From the NCBI RefSeq assembly GCF_000004075.3, contig NC_026656.2, positions 15,128,001 through 15,192,000 of the forward strand: a DNA stretch of 64,000 nucleotides, read 5' to 3'. Positions within the stretch are counted from its first letter, which is position 1. Each line of letters opens with the position of its first letter. Made by a program: the position numbers and the translations under genes. This DNA is from Cucumis sativus (lineage: Eukaryota; Streptophyta; Magnoliopsida; Cucurbitales; Cucurbitaceae). Shown here piece by piece: positions 35,201 to 47,879 of the stretch. The notes under the pieces are model-generated. The model had not been told where the DNA came from and did not search any database. It was given only the letters and a program-made list of their open reading frames with translations.

Positions 35201-38200
35201 CCAAGCTAGAGAAGAAACACTGGAATGGAAGAAATGAAGTTAGAAAACGAAGGCATAACAACTTTTCATAGCTCTTGTTAAGAAATAACCTAACCTTCCA
35301 GTAAAAATATGTTCACGCACACCCAAAATTGTAGGTGGACGAACACCATGGTCCTCATTGAACTCTTCTAAAAGGTTTCGCATTTTGAATGCTTCTTCCA
35401 AGTAATTATCCTAGAAGGGATCCCGAAAGTTGACCACCATTATTCAGCATCTATGTGATCATAACAAAAGGCAAGCAGCAAAATCTAGCTTTTCATGGTT
35501 TACCTGATTCATGTCAATGGCTTGAAGTGCTTCACCTCTGGTAAAAATTATAGCATGGTTCTGATTTTCAGGTTTCCCTTCTCCAACCTTAGCTGAACCA
35601 GGTAGCTTAATCCGATAGATTTCCTTTAAAAAAACGAGCAGAAAATAACAAGATTACTTTAATTGTAAGGTGAATTAACATTTTTAATCCTTGAGTTCAA
35701 CTTCTTATTACTTGGTCAAGATTATCGACAGCTTTGACCAATACAGAATAGTATACTTTTTGTGCTTTTCCACCTTCTCTCTCTTCAACTTCATCAATAT
35801 ATGCCACTCGAAGAGATGGATTGCTGTGCCCAAAAAGAAAGTGAAGGAAAAAATGTTTATTTGCAAATTGCACCAAGCAAAAACAAATCTGAAAAAACCT
35901 TTATCCCAAAGACATTGAAGAGGTTGGGAACATACTTAACCATTAGATTCAGGATATCTGTAGCTCGACGATTCCCACTTCGTTTCTGATTTCCATAATT
36001 CTGGCAAGTAGCAACGTATGTGAATTTCATGTCCGCCACGGCCTCTAATTGTGCATATAAGGATCTCTGGCTTCTTTTATCCTCTTCTGATGGAACTGTG
36101 ATCGCTTTGTAGCCTTCAAGTATCTCTATCATTATCAAAGCAATCATTAAGGAATCCATAGTTATTTAACACTCATCAGAGAGCACAGAAACAAAATTGA
36201 TACGAAAACAAGACATCCCAACCACACAAAGAGTGTAAGAATGATAAACAAGCTTTCTTGAGAAGTAAATATGATTGCAAATTGTTCGAAGAAGGTTAAC
36301 ATGCATATGCTTACCACTTTCAGAAGCCATGTCAAGAAATGCCTGAAGCTTTAGTGCCCTTCGATAATACATCATACCTCTAACTGCAATATTTGTGTTA
36401 ATGCCAACAACATAGATGTGCAAATGATCCCAAAGGTAAAAGTAATGAGATTAAGCTACCTGTTCTTGATAGAGTTTGTCCTCGCAAGGACGCCCAATGA
36501 CGGAGGTGTAATATGTTTTCTTCATTTTCCCAGATCTCACTATCTTTTTCACAATTGAGTCGCTCCATGAAGTTGTTCCATTCATCTAGCAAGAAGGCAA
36601 ATGTGCATGAGACAAGTCAAACAGAAGTCACTTATCAAAGAACCAAGAGATATTCGGTCATTTCCATAGATCACTCACCTGGAAAGATCTTCTGCAAGTA
36701 ATATATGATGGAGACACCATCCTCATTTTCCATCTCAAGATCAGTTTTAGAATAGACAGTCTCTTCACTATAGTATGGAGTCATAACGCTGTGAACAACC
36801 AAAAAATATTCATCCCAGAGCCATTTATAGAACAGTCCCATATTTTCACTATGTTTTGGAGTCATAATGCATCGACAACCCAAAAATATTACAAGTAAAG
36901 GAATTGAGGTATATTCATAACATTTAATTTTTATAGGAAGTGCAAAAAGGTAGAAAAGATCTCTAATTTTTATATCAAAGATTCAAGAAAAAAACTGTTC
37001 CGTCTGTGATAAGATATGAAACTTGAATGTGTGCTTAATAAAGCTGGCCCATAACAATTATAACTTATTTTAGTTCGTAACCTTTGAGATCTTTAATCTT
37101 AGAGCAGCTACATAGACAACCATACTCTAGAAAATGGGTGATGTATCCAATCTCAAATTCGGAAAGAACTTAACCAAACAGAAGAGACATAATATCTGCT
37201 CCTATAGAGTTAAAGAAAACCAAACCTGAATGATAACATCTTACGGACTCGTGGAGCACGTGGCATATCCATAAATAAAGAATTTGTGAAAAATGCAATT
37301 CTTCTTCGTGCTTCAAGATTTATGGGTACCTCAGTGACAGATTCTTTCACAGTCAATAGTAGATAGAGGCGTCTAATCTGACATACACACAAAAACAAGA
37401 TTGTGTTATTGCAATTAACCGGTTAAAATCATAGAATGATAGGTGATTTCTCGAAAGTATGATTATTTATTTTCAGTGTGCCCACCTGCTCTTCCCATTG
37501 AGCTGTAACTGAAGGAGGAAAGTTTATGGCAGGTCTAGTGTCAGTACCAGCAAAGAGTTGCCTTCCAGAGTCTTTGTTATGACCCAGTTCTGCCATTTCA
37601 CTGAAAGATATAACAAAGAAAAGTTACCATTTTAGCATATAACACTAACCATTTGAAGAATGGCAGTGGATATAAATAAATTTAATTCAAATTGAACAAA
37701 TTAAATTTCCTAACCGGTCTTCATTGAGCATCATATCTCTAGTGACAACTTCTAGCATATCTTGCAGCAAAAGCACCACTGTATCTCGCTTGGATGGGTC
37801 TCCATCTTTCTGAAACAGAAAACAAGAGCAAAGTTTCCAATCTGAAGTAATAGATCAACAGATACTTCAGAGTTGCATCATAACTGACCAAGATCTCCAC
37901 GAGTTCCACAAATTTCTTGCACAAAATGAGCAAGGGGCTCATTCTGAAGGTTGTGAGAAGTGTGTTCTTTGAAATATTATCTTCAACTTCTTTAATAATG
38001 GTTGCAATAATCCTGTAAAGTCAAAGTAGAATTAGAATTCACAAAAAAAAATTACATAGGTACTCATTCCTCCATTTAGTAATCGCATCTTGAAGAAACG
38101 TAATTGCAGTTTATGCATTATTTCTACCCTGGATGATTGGTACCCAAAAAGCATCTGCAGGTAACCTATAAACAATCATAGATGAAATTCGTTGACATTA

Positions 38201-41200
38201 TAAAACATTAATAGTTTTCTGGAGTGATGAAAATTATTGTTTATCAAAATCCCAAGGCTGCAATTTCCCCCCTTCACATGCAATACTTGGTTTTACAAAT
38301 GATATACAACTGAAGTTTAAGCTTTTTCATGTCTTTTCTTTGCATGAAAGAAAAACTTTGAACAGTTGATGTTTGGTTGAGTAAGTGGAACTGTAGCTTA
38401 GAACCTTTTCTCATTTTCTCCAACCACCAGAACGTTCAGGACATTTTTGAAAGACTCGTAACACTCTATCACTGCACATTTCATGTACTCATCTGCACAA
38501 ATACGCTTCCAGAGGTCAGAGTCTCTGGATCGAAATTCAGCAGCCATATCCAATGCTATTGGAATCTGTAACAGTAGAGAGTTGTTAACCATTGCTACAA
38601 GTATGCCCGAAAAATGAAAAGGTAAGATATACATAAAATTAAACAAAAGGGACCGTATCGACCTTGCTTGCTAGTAAAAAGGGAGGCCATTGGATTGTTT
38701 TTAAGCTGGGATCTGATGAATAAGGAACTAGCAATAGATCCATCTCCCTGTTTCATTTGAAAAACAAGTTTAATTTTAAAAATAAAATTAAAAGGATGCT
38801 TGGAATGAAGATATAAAAGATGAACTTAGTTTATATAGCCTTTCCTGTCACTTATTAAATCTTCCTCCCGAAAACTACATATCACTTCATTCCACAACTG
38901 TGCGAACTTGGCAGCTTCACTTCTCTTGCTGGCTGTAATCTACACAGAAAAAGTAGAAATTACTAAAGAAATAATGCTTGAACCTCTGATTTTATACATC
39001 TTAGAGCAATGTAATAATAAAAAAAACTTTCAAAAATAAAAGAACAACCTCAGCAAAACGCTTTGACAAAGAGAATCCCCTTTTCTGAGACTTATCTGAT
39101 GGCACCAAGTTTGTGTTGAATGCACCTGGTAAGGACTGAAACCTAGACCTAAGCATACCTAGAGTTCGTATCTGTAATTAAAAGAAAAATCAAATAAAGT
39201 TAAACCAATCACATTTAACCTGGTAATTAAAATAAGTGATTTAGATAAGCATTGTTAAACAGTTCTCCCATCAACACGAGAAATATTTGTACTATAATTG
39301 AATGCACAATTATTTGCTAAATGAAAAATAGTACAATCGAATAGTTTCAACCCAAAAGATATGATTCAAACAACAACTTTCGGCATAATCTTTTGGCAGG
39401 TCAGTGATCAGTAATTTCAAAACCAGTTCGAGACATTAGAATATACCAAAATAATTGTGAATGCTAGGCCAATAGAAGGTTGGAGAAAATATGTGAAGAT
39501 GATGAGTCACTTCATAAGATTAATGAATAGAATAAAATAAAATAATAATAGTTAAACAAGCAAAATATCACCTCTCCTAATCGATCACAAGCTCCAATGA
39601 AACCACCATATATGGTTGAAAATATGGCATACCAAATTTGAGTATCCATGAAATATACCTGCATTTAAATTAAAAGGTACAAGAGGCTTTATTCAAGACA
39701 AACTAAGAAAATGAAAATTTTTCCATACATTGTACAGTTACAAAATAAAACTAAAACAAAGAAGTGAATAAGAACACACCAAAATAATTGGCATCCAGAG
39801 TACTATAACGGCCCCGTAGTTGTTCTTGGCTACATGGAAAAGATAATTTCAGCACAAGCAAAAGTAATCAGGCATTAAAGTGAACTGATTGGACAGGAAA
39901 CAAACACCTTTAGGAAAAAATGCATGCCATTCATATTCAACTCGATGGATACTCATTATATCTTTTGTTGGCTTCACCAATGGCCTTATCTGTAGGGATA
40001 AAATATAAAAAGGTTAGAGGAGCTCATTGACCAAAACCTTAATATCCTTGCCATTTCAAAAAATTTATTACCTGAACAAAGTAGCTAAAGGTGAATTTGC
40101 AGCACAAAAGTGACACCCAAAAGATGGTATACCTAAAATCAGAGAATGTCGTACAAGGAAGCACATACTGGCTAATCAAGAAAACAGAATTTGCAATTTC
40201 ATAAATAACAAAGAAAAAATGAGATCCATAGTCTGTCAACTCACTTTATAAGTGCAAATTGACTTTCATGCATTCCTCTTCCGACATAGATTCTTGGCTG
40301 TAGAAAGAGACACAGTTATCAAGGACTTCTCCATGAGACCCAGAATATTGCAGACCTCCAACAAGAAGCTTATGTACACAGTTAATAACATAAATGAACC
40401 AACGTCATGAGACAAGGTTTTTTCCACTTGAAAAAGTCAAAATGGTCATACACAATTCTTATGGTTGCATATTCGTAAAAAATCAAAAGAAAAGGCAAAA
40501 AGGATAAATATGTTACAGACAATTTACTGGTGTAAGGACACCATACATGGGGATCACGATTGTTAGTTAGCCACCAAAGTTTTATCCTATAGCTAGATTC
40601 AAAATTAGGAAGATAGAAGAGTGTATTCTTTAATCTGGAAGAAAAGAAGGTTTCAGCAAAATCATCACTAATTTAATGAGGTGCATGACAATAGCAGTTA
40701 AGGTATAAACTTGCATCAGAATCGTGAAGTGATCAAAATGTATTTAATTGAAGGAGCACTTAAGGACAATAAAATGGAGGAAGAGAAACAGAGAGAAAGA
40801 AAATTGAGCAGCATATCTACCTGAGACCACCAAAGTAGGAATCTAATAATGTGCCAATTTGAGTTTTCAATCCAACGTCGAAGCATTGGAAATATGAAGA
40901 GAACTGCTGCAAGCAGATTTGGTAGCAGATATAGAACAACTGCCATTATATATAGAGGAGGAATGCTCCTCAACGTGTTAAGATATGACAGCACGTCTTT
41001 GAATTTCTCAGAAGCCATCTTGAAAGTGTGAAGATAGCATAGGGGAAGAACAATAGCCCAAGCAAGACTGACAATAACCTTCAGAAGGTTTCTTAGCACA
41101 TCAGTGAACTTCCGGCGGTGAAATCCCGGGAAGTTTAAAACTAAGTCCAAGATACCTGCATTAAAAGATGCATGTCATTTATTGTAAATATATAAACAAA

Positions 41201-44200
41201 AAACTACACTAAAAAATGGATCCATAATCCCCCTCCCCAACAATTTCGACAGATACAATTCATATGAACTTTCAAACATACAAATATCGAATAAAGATGT
41301 AGCCATATCATATAGGAAGATTTAGTGATTTGACCACGTATTAAATCATAGAGAGATTACATTATGCAAAATTTTGTATGAAAATATGCTATATTCCACA
41401 CAAAATTCTTCACACCCTCGCTCCCAACTAACTCCCTCTATTTATAATTAAACACTCTAATCAATTTACTAGCTATTTATTAATTTGTCCCTTCTAATAA
41501 CCGTATCAATATTCTATTAATAGCCTACTCTATCATAACTAGGGTCTTACAAATTCTCAACGGGAGTCAGAAGGGGAAATGAAGAAGAAATATCAAATTC
41601 ATTCAGATATTTTTTTTATTACAACAACTCAAACAATATAGTATTCCAATTGTTGTTGCTAATTGGGATATTATATTTGAAACATATAAAAGCATCAAGG
41701 CTCTTGAATGACAATATTTTACTTTGAAGAAGACGAAGGACTGCAGCAGTGATGAAAATGCTTGATAAGGAGTACAAGACATCCTTTTGGAAAATCTCCA
41801 GTGGTGAAACTCCTTTCCATGCAGCAATGACCATCGCCTGTAACAAACAAATTGAAGATTAAATATAGAGCAAACAAGTCAGGAGAGTAACTTGAAAACA
41901 GTCTAAACATTTGTATGCATTGTAATTGGATACCTGAAGAGCTAGTACATAAAAGGTCCATAAACGATCAAAACTTCGGAATGTGTGCCAAAATGTCCTG
42001 GTCTCAACAAAATAAGATTTCCCCGTGCTTACAGATTTTCTTTGTAGTCCCTTTCGTCCCTAATACAACAATTTTTCAAGTGTTGACAAACAAACCTGTT
42101 TGAACAAAAAGATTAATACACAATTTAACAAAAAGTATAAAAAGACCTGTGCTACGTCACGTGTTGATTTGAAAAATTCACCATCGTCTCGCATGGGCCA
42201 ACCAAGAGAAAAGCAATCAGATGACCTACAATGTAATCAGTAACATTCAAAACTCAATAAAACATATAGTATCTGGAAGGTCGAGTTTTTGTTTCAGGCT
42301 AACCAGAAGTACTCATTCAGATCATCATAGTTGCACCAGGTTGAGTGCGGAGCTTTACCATTTTGGCTCTTTTTGGCCTCCTGGAAAATCAAAAGGAGAA
42401 CCGTTGTTGTGTTGAAATTAATGGTATGTAATTCAAGTATTAGGCCAAAATAAAATTATATGTAGCGTAAGGATTTGGCTGCTTTACCCTTTCAATAACC
42501 CGGTAAAGGGGAGTGATAACCTTTCGCAAGAAAGCCTCGTCATCCCCACCATAGGAAGGCTTAATATCTTCCCCAGTAACAATGCTTACGTTTCCAGCCA
42601 ACAAACCATGAAGTTCATATGCCATCTAGTTACAAAGAATGTCAAATACTATAATTTAAGGGAATATATTAACAACTTCTATAGCATAATCAGAAGGAGA
42701 AGAAAAGCCATATGCACGCAAAAAATAAAAAATTGCCTCACATTATGAAATATATAACTCAAACATTCTGGCATGAAGCGAACATTTGCTGCTTCACCCC
42801 ATATGAGAAGATACAAACCCATATAGAGTATCTTCCTTTGTTGAATTTCCAGCTGACCTTGAGGGAACCTAGACAAATAATGATTTTAGTTATCTAGGTG
42901 CTGCGTAATAATCATTTGATTTTTTGTTTTGTAGTTATTAAAAATTAAGCTTATAAACACTTAAAAACTTCTTGTTTTGTCATCAACTTGCTATCAATGC
43001 TTTCAAATACCAAGCCAAAATTCAAAACAAAAAAATGTAAATTCTGTCTTTAGAACTTGACTAAGAATACAAATGTTTTTATAAGAAAAGTGAAAACCTA
43101 GTAAGAAAATTGGGAGGAAACACACAAGTTTCACAAACATAAAACTAAAAACAAATCATTATCAGATGGAGGCATAGTTTTCACGTCTCCCACCAGTCAT
43201 AATAATTTGAATATAAAATTGCAAAAGCACATGGGGATCGTTAGAATAAAACAATGATGTCTTACCTTAGACTATGTTTCCGTCCCAAAAACTTGCACCA
43301 CGTTTTGTAATTCTTAAACAGTTTGTTCATTACTGCATCAACTGCTCGTTCATCAAGCTGCATTAATAGAACCCAAGAATAAGCTCAAAAAAGAGGGGGG
43401 AAAGGAAAAAAAAAATCCAAAATTTGATAAACGAGAAGATCCACTATGCACCAGGAAGAAAATCATATAAATGAACTAAATAATTTGTGAACTCCATGCT
43501 TGGATCAAGTATATTTGATAAACATATCCTTAAAATGGCATGATTTGCACGTACAAGTACGTTTTGTACCTTGTTGAGGGGTTCAGGCTTGGGGTGAAGC
43601 CTTATATGAGAATTAGCAAGTAGAAGGATCAAATGTTCCCGCTGATTTCTAACGTTATCTCTCTGTATCCACAAAAATGTCAGTTGCATATTGATATTGT
43701 TTACCCCACAAGGCAGTTAGTAGAATTGATTGAGCATTACGAAAAACGTACCTGAAATCCAAACATTGCCCTTAACCAATCCAGTAGGTCCAGATCACCT
43801 GCTTTCTGCCTGCGCTGCTCAAACGTACTTGGCCAGTTCAGGCCACGACTATTCCACAAGGCACCCACAGCAGCCTTAACCTAAAAGGAACGGACAAAGA
43901 ACAAAATTAAGGTTGAATTTGGTATGATAACATGATGCACATTATCAATGGCGGGAGGCAAACCTCTTCGAGCTGCATTATAGACTGGGAAGCGCCAGCA
44001 GAATCAAGAGGTAGAATGTTATAGGGTGCATAAATTTCAGTCTTTTCTTGGACATCCCTAGCTGCAGCGATAATCTATTGATGTAGAACATTAGTTTAGA
44101 CGACCTTCGTGGCAACCAATTGAACAGTAAGATCAATTAGACAGCTGAGACTAACTGTAACGAACCTCGGGAGCAACTTCTTCAACTTTCTCGCTCTTAT

Positions 44201-45968
44201 TAACGGCACAAAGCACTTCGAAAAGCACACCGGCTGTCAGGTAAGCCTTACCTACCTGGGCTCTGCCAAAAGTTTAGAAGGAAAAAAGTGGCATTCAGAC
44301 AGAGGATATATACAATATAAACATCAAAACAAATTATGAATGAAAGTTGGGAAATTTCACGAGTACCTGTCACCTTGCTCTCCTTGTTCAAGAGCAGTGA
44401 GATAATTGTTATAATATTGCTGATAGAAAGCCTCGATTTCCGTAGCATCTGTTTCTTTCACTCGAGATGCAAGACTCGATGCGTTGTCCTGGATCAAAAG
44501 AGAAATGTCAAATCAAATCTTCCGTTGGTAATTGGAGTTATTTTACAGCCTTCTGACTCCATGGCAGGAAAACACAGCAGAATCCATCTTTTGTCTCATA
44601 TCGTGACTGCATGATACTATTCACACGTAACCTTGTTTAAGTTGTCCAGGTTCAAAATGAATCTGTATGCCTTCAGAAATTATTGGAGATGGCCGCAGCA
44701 ATGTGGTTCGTAATTTATACGTTGGAGAGGATTTGTAAATGTAGGGAGATTTGGAATCCACATATCGCTATTGTCATTATTAAAGACAGTTTTTTCTAAA
44801 GTAGAACAAGAGTTGGATCACAAATCTTGTGGTCGCAAATACAGTCCTTTAATTGAGCTATAACTAAAGAGAGCTACATTCTACTGTTAGTCTCATGTTA
44901 GAAATTTGATTTATTCACCCATATAATATTGTGAGGGGAAAAAACAGAGCATGATGCTAGTGAGAGTTCAATAATTCTTTTGCCTTACGTGATTATTGAT
45001 AAGTTTATAATTGTATTTTCCTAATTCTTCCATGTCAAAGTCAAACACATTCTTTTAATCCATCCAATAATTTTCTTTATATAGATGATTTGAGGAGGTC
45101 GTCGCAATGTTGATTTCCTCAGAAAAAACAAAAGGCCACAATGTTAGTTTTCAACTATTAGATAACAGGGGAAGGAAACTACAAAAGTACTCTAAATTTC
45201 TATTCAATAATTATTAAAAATATATAGATTTTTCATCTACATCCTAACAAAAAGAGGCAACCACACTGTGGTGGCCTCATTCTGTTAAAAAAAATCCTAT
45301 ACTTCTAGTTTTTTTAAACTACTTTATAATATTTCGATTTTTTATTCATCATGGGTTACAAAAGTGTGTTAAGAAACTGTCAAATTTAAAATATATTAAT
45401 TTTTGTATACTTTAATAAAATTTTAGAAGCCAAGAGAATATTCATGGTAATGCAAGAAACATGTTATTCATATACCCTTAAAAAAGGGGAGAGAAATAGG
45501 GGAAAGAAATTCATGGTAATGCAAGTAAAGAAAATTAATGGAGCAATTAATAATTAAAAAGTAAGAGAGTCCTACGTATGTACCCTTTCTAATCGTTGTG
45601 AAAGTGCTGTTTTAAATTGCCTAACACCACGTCCACGGGAGCTGGGATCTAACCTGTTGGCCTTGTCAAACGCATAAGATCGACCTAATGTTGGCATGCA
45701 AGAAAATGAAAAGGGCACGATTGATTTTATTAATAATGATCCGATCAAATCAAGCTTAACTAATTTTATATAGATTGAACCTACAGAGATAGGCAACACG
45801 TGGGCGTTCTGCTTCAATCTCTGTAGCAGCGCGAAGAATGAGAGCAATGGAAGCAAGAGAGGATGGAACCACCTCATTGTCAAAAACCTCTGTTGAGAAC
45901 ATTGTGGTAGCGGCGCTACGAGATGGCCACCGCATCAGCCCTTGCGGACCAGATTCTAGTGTCGACAT
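32242..45968 (-). CDS. CALS5: Callose synthase 5 (1,3-beta-glucan synthase)
   Basis: Large plasma-membrane enzyme that makes callose from UDP-glucose; CALS5/GSL2 of Arabidopsis builds the callose wall of microspores and is needed for pollen exine. I resolve 42 exons summing to 5,742 nt (1,913 aa), close to the known length. The N-terminus [17 protein letters not shown] is distinctive for CALS5 among the paralogues. The cytosolic N-terminal FKS1-like part (exons 3-12), membrane segments (exons 13-20), the central glucan synthase domain (exons 21-38, e.g. [57 protein letters not shown]) and the C-terminal membrane cluster (exons 38-42) follow in order, ending [21 protein letters not shown]. One intron, between exons 22 and 23, has a GA donor instead of GT. 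Exons 1-2 hold unusual substitutions. The start is the first ATG after an in-frame TGA. A 7-codon upstream frame is at 46003-46023. Confidence 0.93.
38748..38844 (-). other. CALS5: CALS5 intron 22 with GA-AG borders
   Basis: The 97-bp intron between LISDR and EMDLLL begins GAAAGG on the minus strand and ends AAACAG. Exon 22 ends AGTGACAG and exon 23 starts GGAGATGG, giving the expected LISD-R-EMDLLL protein only with this junction. The nearest GT donor (AATAA|GTGACA, 7 nt upstream) would shift the frame, and reading through reaches a stop after a few codons. Confidence 0.7.
41393..41551 (-). mobile_element. LTR-like fragment in CALS5 intron 14
   Basis: On the plus strand this segment shares CACAAAATTCTT, CTCTATTTAT, CCCTTCTAATA and CATAACTAGGGTCTTACA-like blocks with 23303-23461 in the TBL intron, in the same order and orientation. 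It is more diverged and its left part cannot be followed with certainty. It is a fossil fragment of the same dispersed family. Confidence 0.55.
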
Positions 45969-46002
45969 CACTCTTACGTACACCTTTGCTCTATATCCCT
46001 CT

Positions 46003-46023
46003 TCAAATCATGCCCTGCGCCAT
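46003..46023 (-). promoter_or_regulatory. Short upstream open frame before CALS5
   Basis: ATGGCGCAGGGCATGATTTGA encodes MAQGMI followed by a stop, starting 55 nt before the CALS5 start codon and out of frame with it. If included in the mRNA leader it could lower translation. Whether it is transcribed is unknown. Confidence 0.35.
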
Positions 46024-47818
46024 AATTACATTTTTACAAATGAAATCGATTGATCAATCTATACGCAAGAACAACCTTAACAAACACAAGATAATACTTG
46101 AACTATGCATTTGGCAACACACCATTGAAACTATAGAACATTAACAACAATGGCCAAAAGAAGAAAAAGATGTGGTTCAATGTTAATCAGCAAACCAAAC
46201 CATAAACAACTTTATTGATCCAATCAACTAAAGCTTATCAAACCGAAGATAAAAGACTAATGCAATTGAAAAAATTGGGCAAAATGCATAAAAATAAACA
46301 AGAACTTACAAACTTTCAAACACAAACAACTAAACAAATTTATAAAACTCAATCAACTAAAGCTAAAATATGTAACGAAACGCATGGACAGAAGGCAGTA
46401 AGGAAGAACAAGTTGTGACCAGGGAATGACCTTGTTTATACTGCATATTGAATTGAAAATCTCACAAACGCTAAATTATTATTTCATTTGTTTGCAGAAA
46501 TGCAAACAGAAATGTCGTTAAATCAGTACACAATTGAAGCAAAGGGAAAAAGAGTTCAATAAAGCAATAATGTGCATAGAGAAGCCATTATCTACTGAAG
46601 TATTCAGCTCCGATGAGCTGAAGAGGAATGCTACTAGAAGAGGAAGAAATTACTCAACCAGTAGCCAGAGTATTCATCTTCGATCATCCATTATGAAGCA
46701 CTATCACTCTAAAACAAAATCAAAACATTATACTCACTTAGTCATTCCAAAAACAACAACGAGGCCAATATTTCCGTCGAATGCAAGTTCCATCGTTGTT
46801 GAAGTTGTCGAAAGTAAGGGAGAGTCGTGAGTTCTTGAGTAAGACCATCAATGCGGTCACATAAACATTGGTGGCCGAAGTCCGTACGCCGTTGTCGGAG
46901 GTCGACGTGGGGTGGTCGCCGGAAAACTGCTGCGGAAGAAGAGATCAGTTATTTTGTGGACACGTGGCCTAAAGAATAGAAAACTCAACCCCCGAGTTTT
47001 GTGATTTCTTCTTTTGGCTTTCACCGTTCCATTTCCATTCCATTTCCATTCCATTTTCCTTCTTTATATATTATGCTAATAATGAATTGTTTATTATTAT
47101 TATTATTAGGTACCTTATTACTACGTCTACGTGCATGTTAATTGCTTTTTAAAACTAATGAAATTATCTCTAAGGATGAATTAATTTAGCATCTCCCCAA
47201 ACTTTTAAGAACACCAACCATAGCTTAATTGTCAATAGATTGTGTTATTCACGGGATAAGTCATTGAAAACATTGAAGAAATGAAGAAAGTATCGAGTTG
47301 GAGTTAGAGATTTGGTAAAAATAACAACTTAACTCAATTCCATCAATCTTTTATTATTGCTTAGCTAAATATTGTCTAATTTTCTTTTAATAAATTTATG
47401 AGACGTGTACTTGAGTGATTGTTGATAAATTATTTATAATTGTCTTTTCTCAACTCTTTCGCGTCAAAGATTGATAAATGATTTCAGGAAACATGTGTAC
47501 ATATAAGATGAAAACTAAAAAAACATAATTCCAAAATTGTATTCAATGATCATTGAGAATATAAAGATTTATGAATCTACACTTCTTAATAAGAGTAACC
47601 ACGTCCTATTGGTCTCAACAAATATTTTCCCTATACTTTTGGATTTTTTTTAAAAAATATTAAAATTATTTTAAAATATTTAGATTTTCTTTCCAAAAAT
47701 TATTATAAATTACAAACCTGTTGAACATAAATAACAAGAAATAAGAAAATTAGAGAGATTCTATATCATTGAATAAACACAAACAGAAGTCTACTATTAG
47801 TTTCTACTAGAAATCTAT

Positions 47819-47843
47819 TATATATATATATATATATATATAT
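47819..47843. repeat. (TA)n microsatellite
   Basis: About twelve TA units in a row. Confidence 0.9.
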
Positions 47844-47879
47844 TGGTTAATTATTTTGCTATATTTGAAAATATTCTCC

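Larger units (their letters stand above)
32242..45968 (-). other. CALS5: Exon map of CALS5
   Basis: Exons from 5' to 3' on the minus strand: 45968-45785, 45684-45584, 44488-44367, 44262-44166, 44074-43964, 43880-43752, 43662-43570, 43357-43266, 42868-42742, 42625-42488, 42380-42304, 42225-42147, 42059-41934, 41837-41723, 41155-40821, 40297-40245, 40132-40072, 39989-39908, 39829-39780, 39658-39572, 39171-39049, 38939-38845, 38747-38663, 38565-38405, 38012-37889, 37809-37715, 37600-37486, 37377-37226, 36788-36679, 36585-36460, 36383-36315, 36125-35936, 35823-35712, 35623-35504, 35410-35295, 35219-35136, 34694-34582, 34497-34268, 34155-33358, 33196-33146, 33053-32868, 32469-32242. Each was placed by GT-AG borders, reading frame and remembered CALS5 protein order; all join in frame. 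The only border breaking the GT rule is 38845/38844. Confidence 0.85.

Noticed and set aside
46534-46830. 98-codon plus-strand frame
   Set aside because: It needs a TTG start, has no recognisable domain and lies opposite a more protein-like minus-strand frame.
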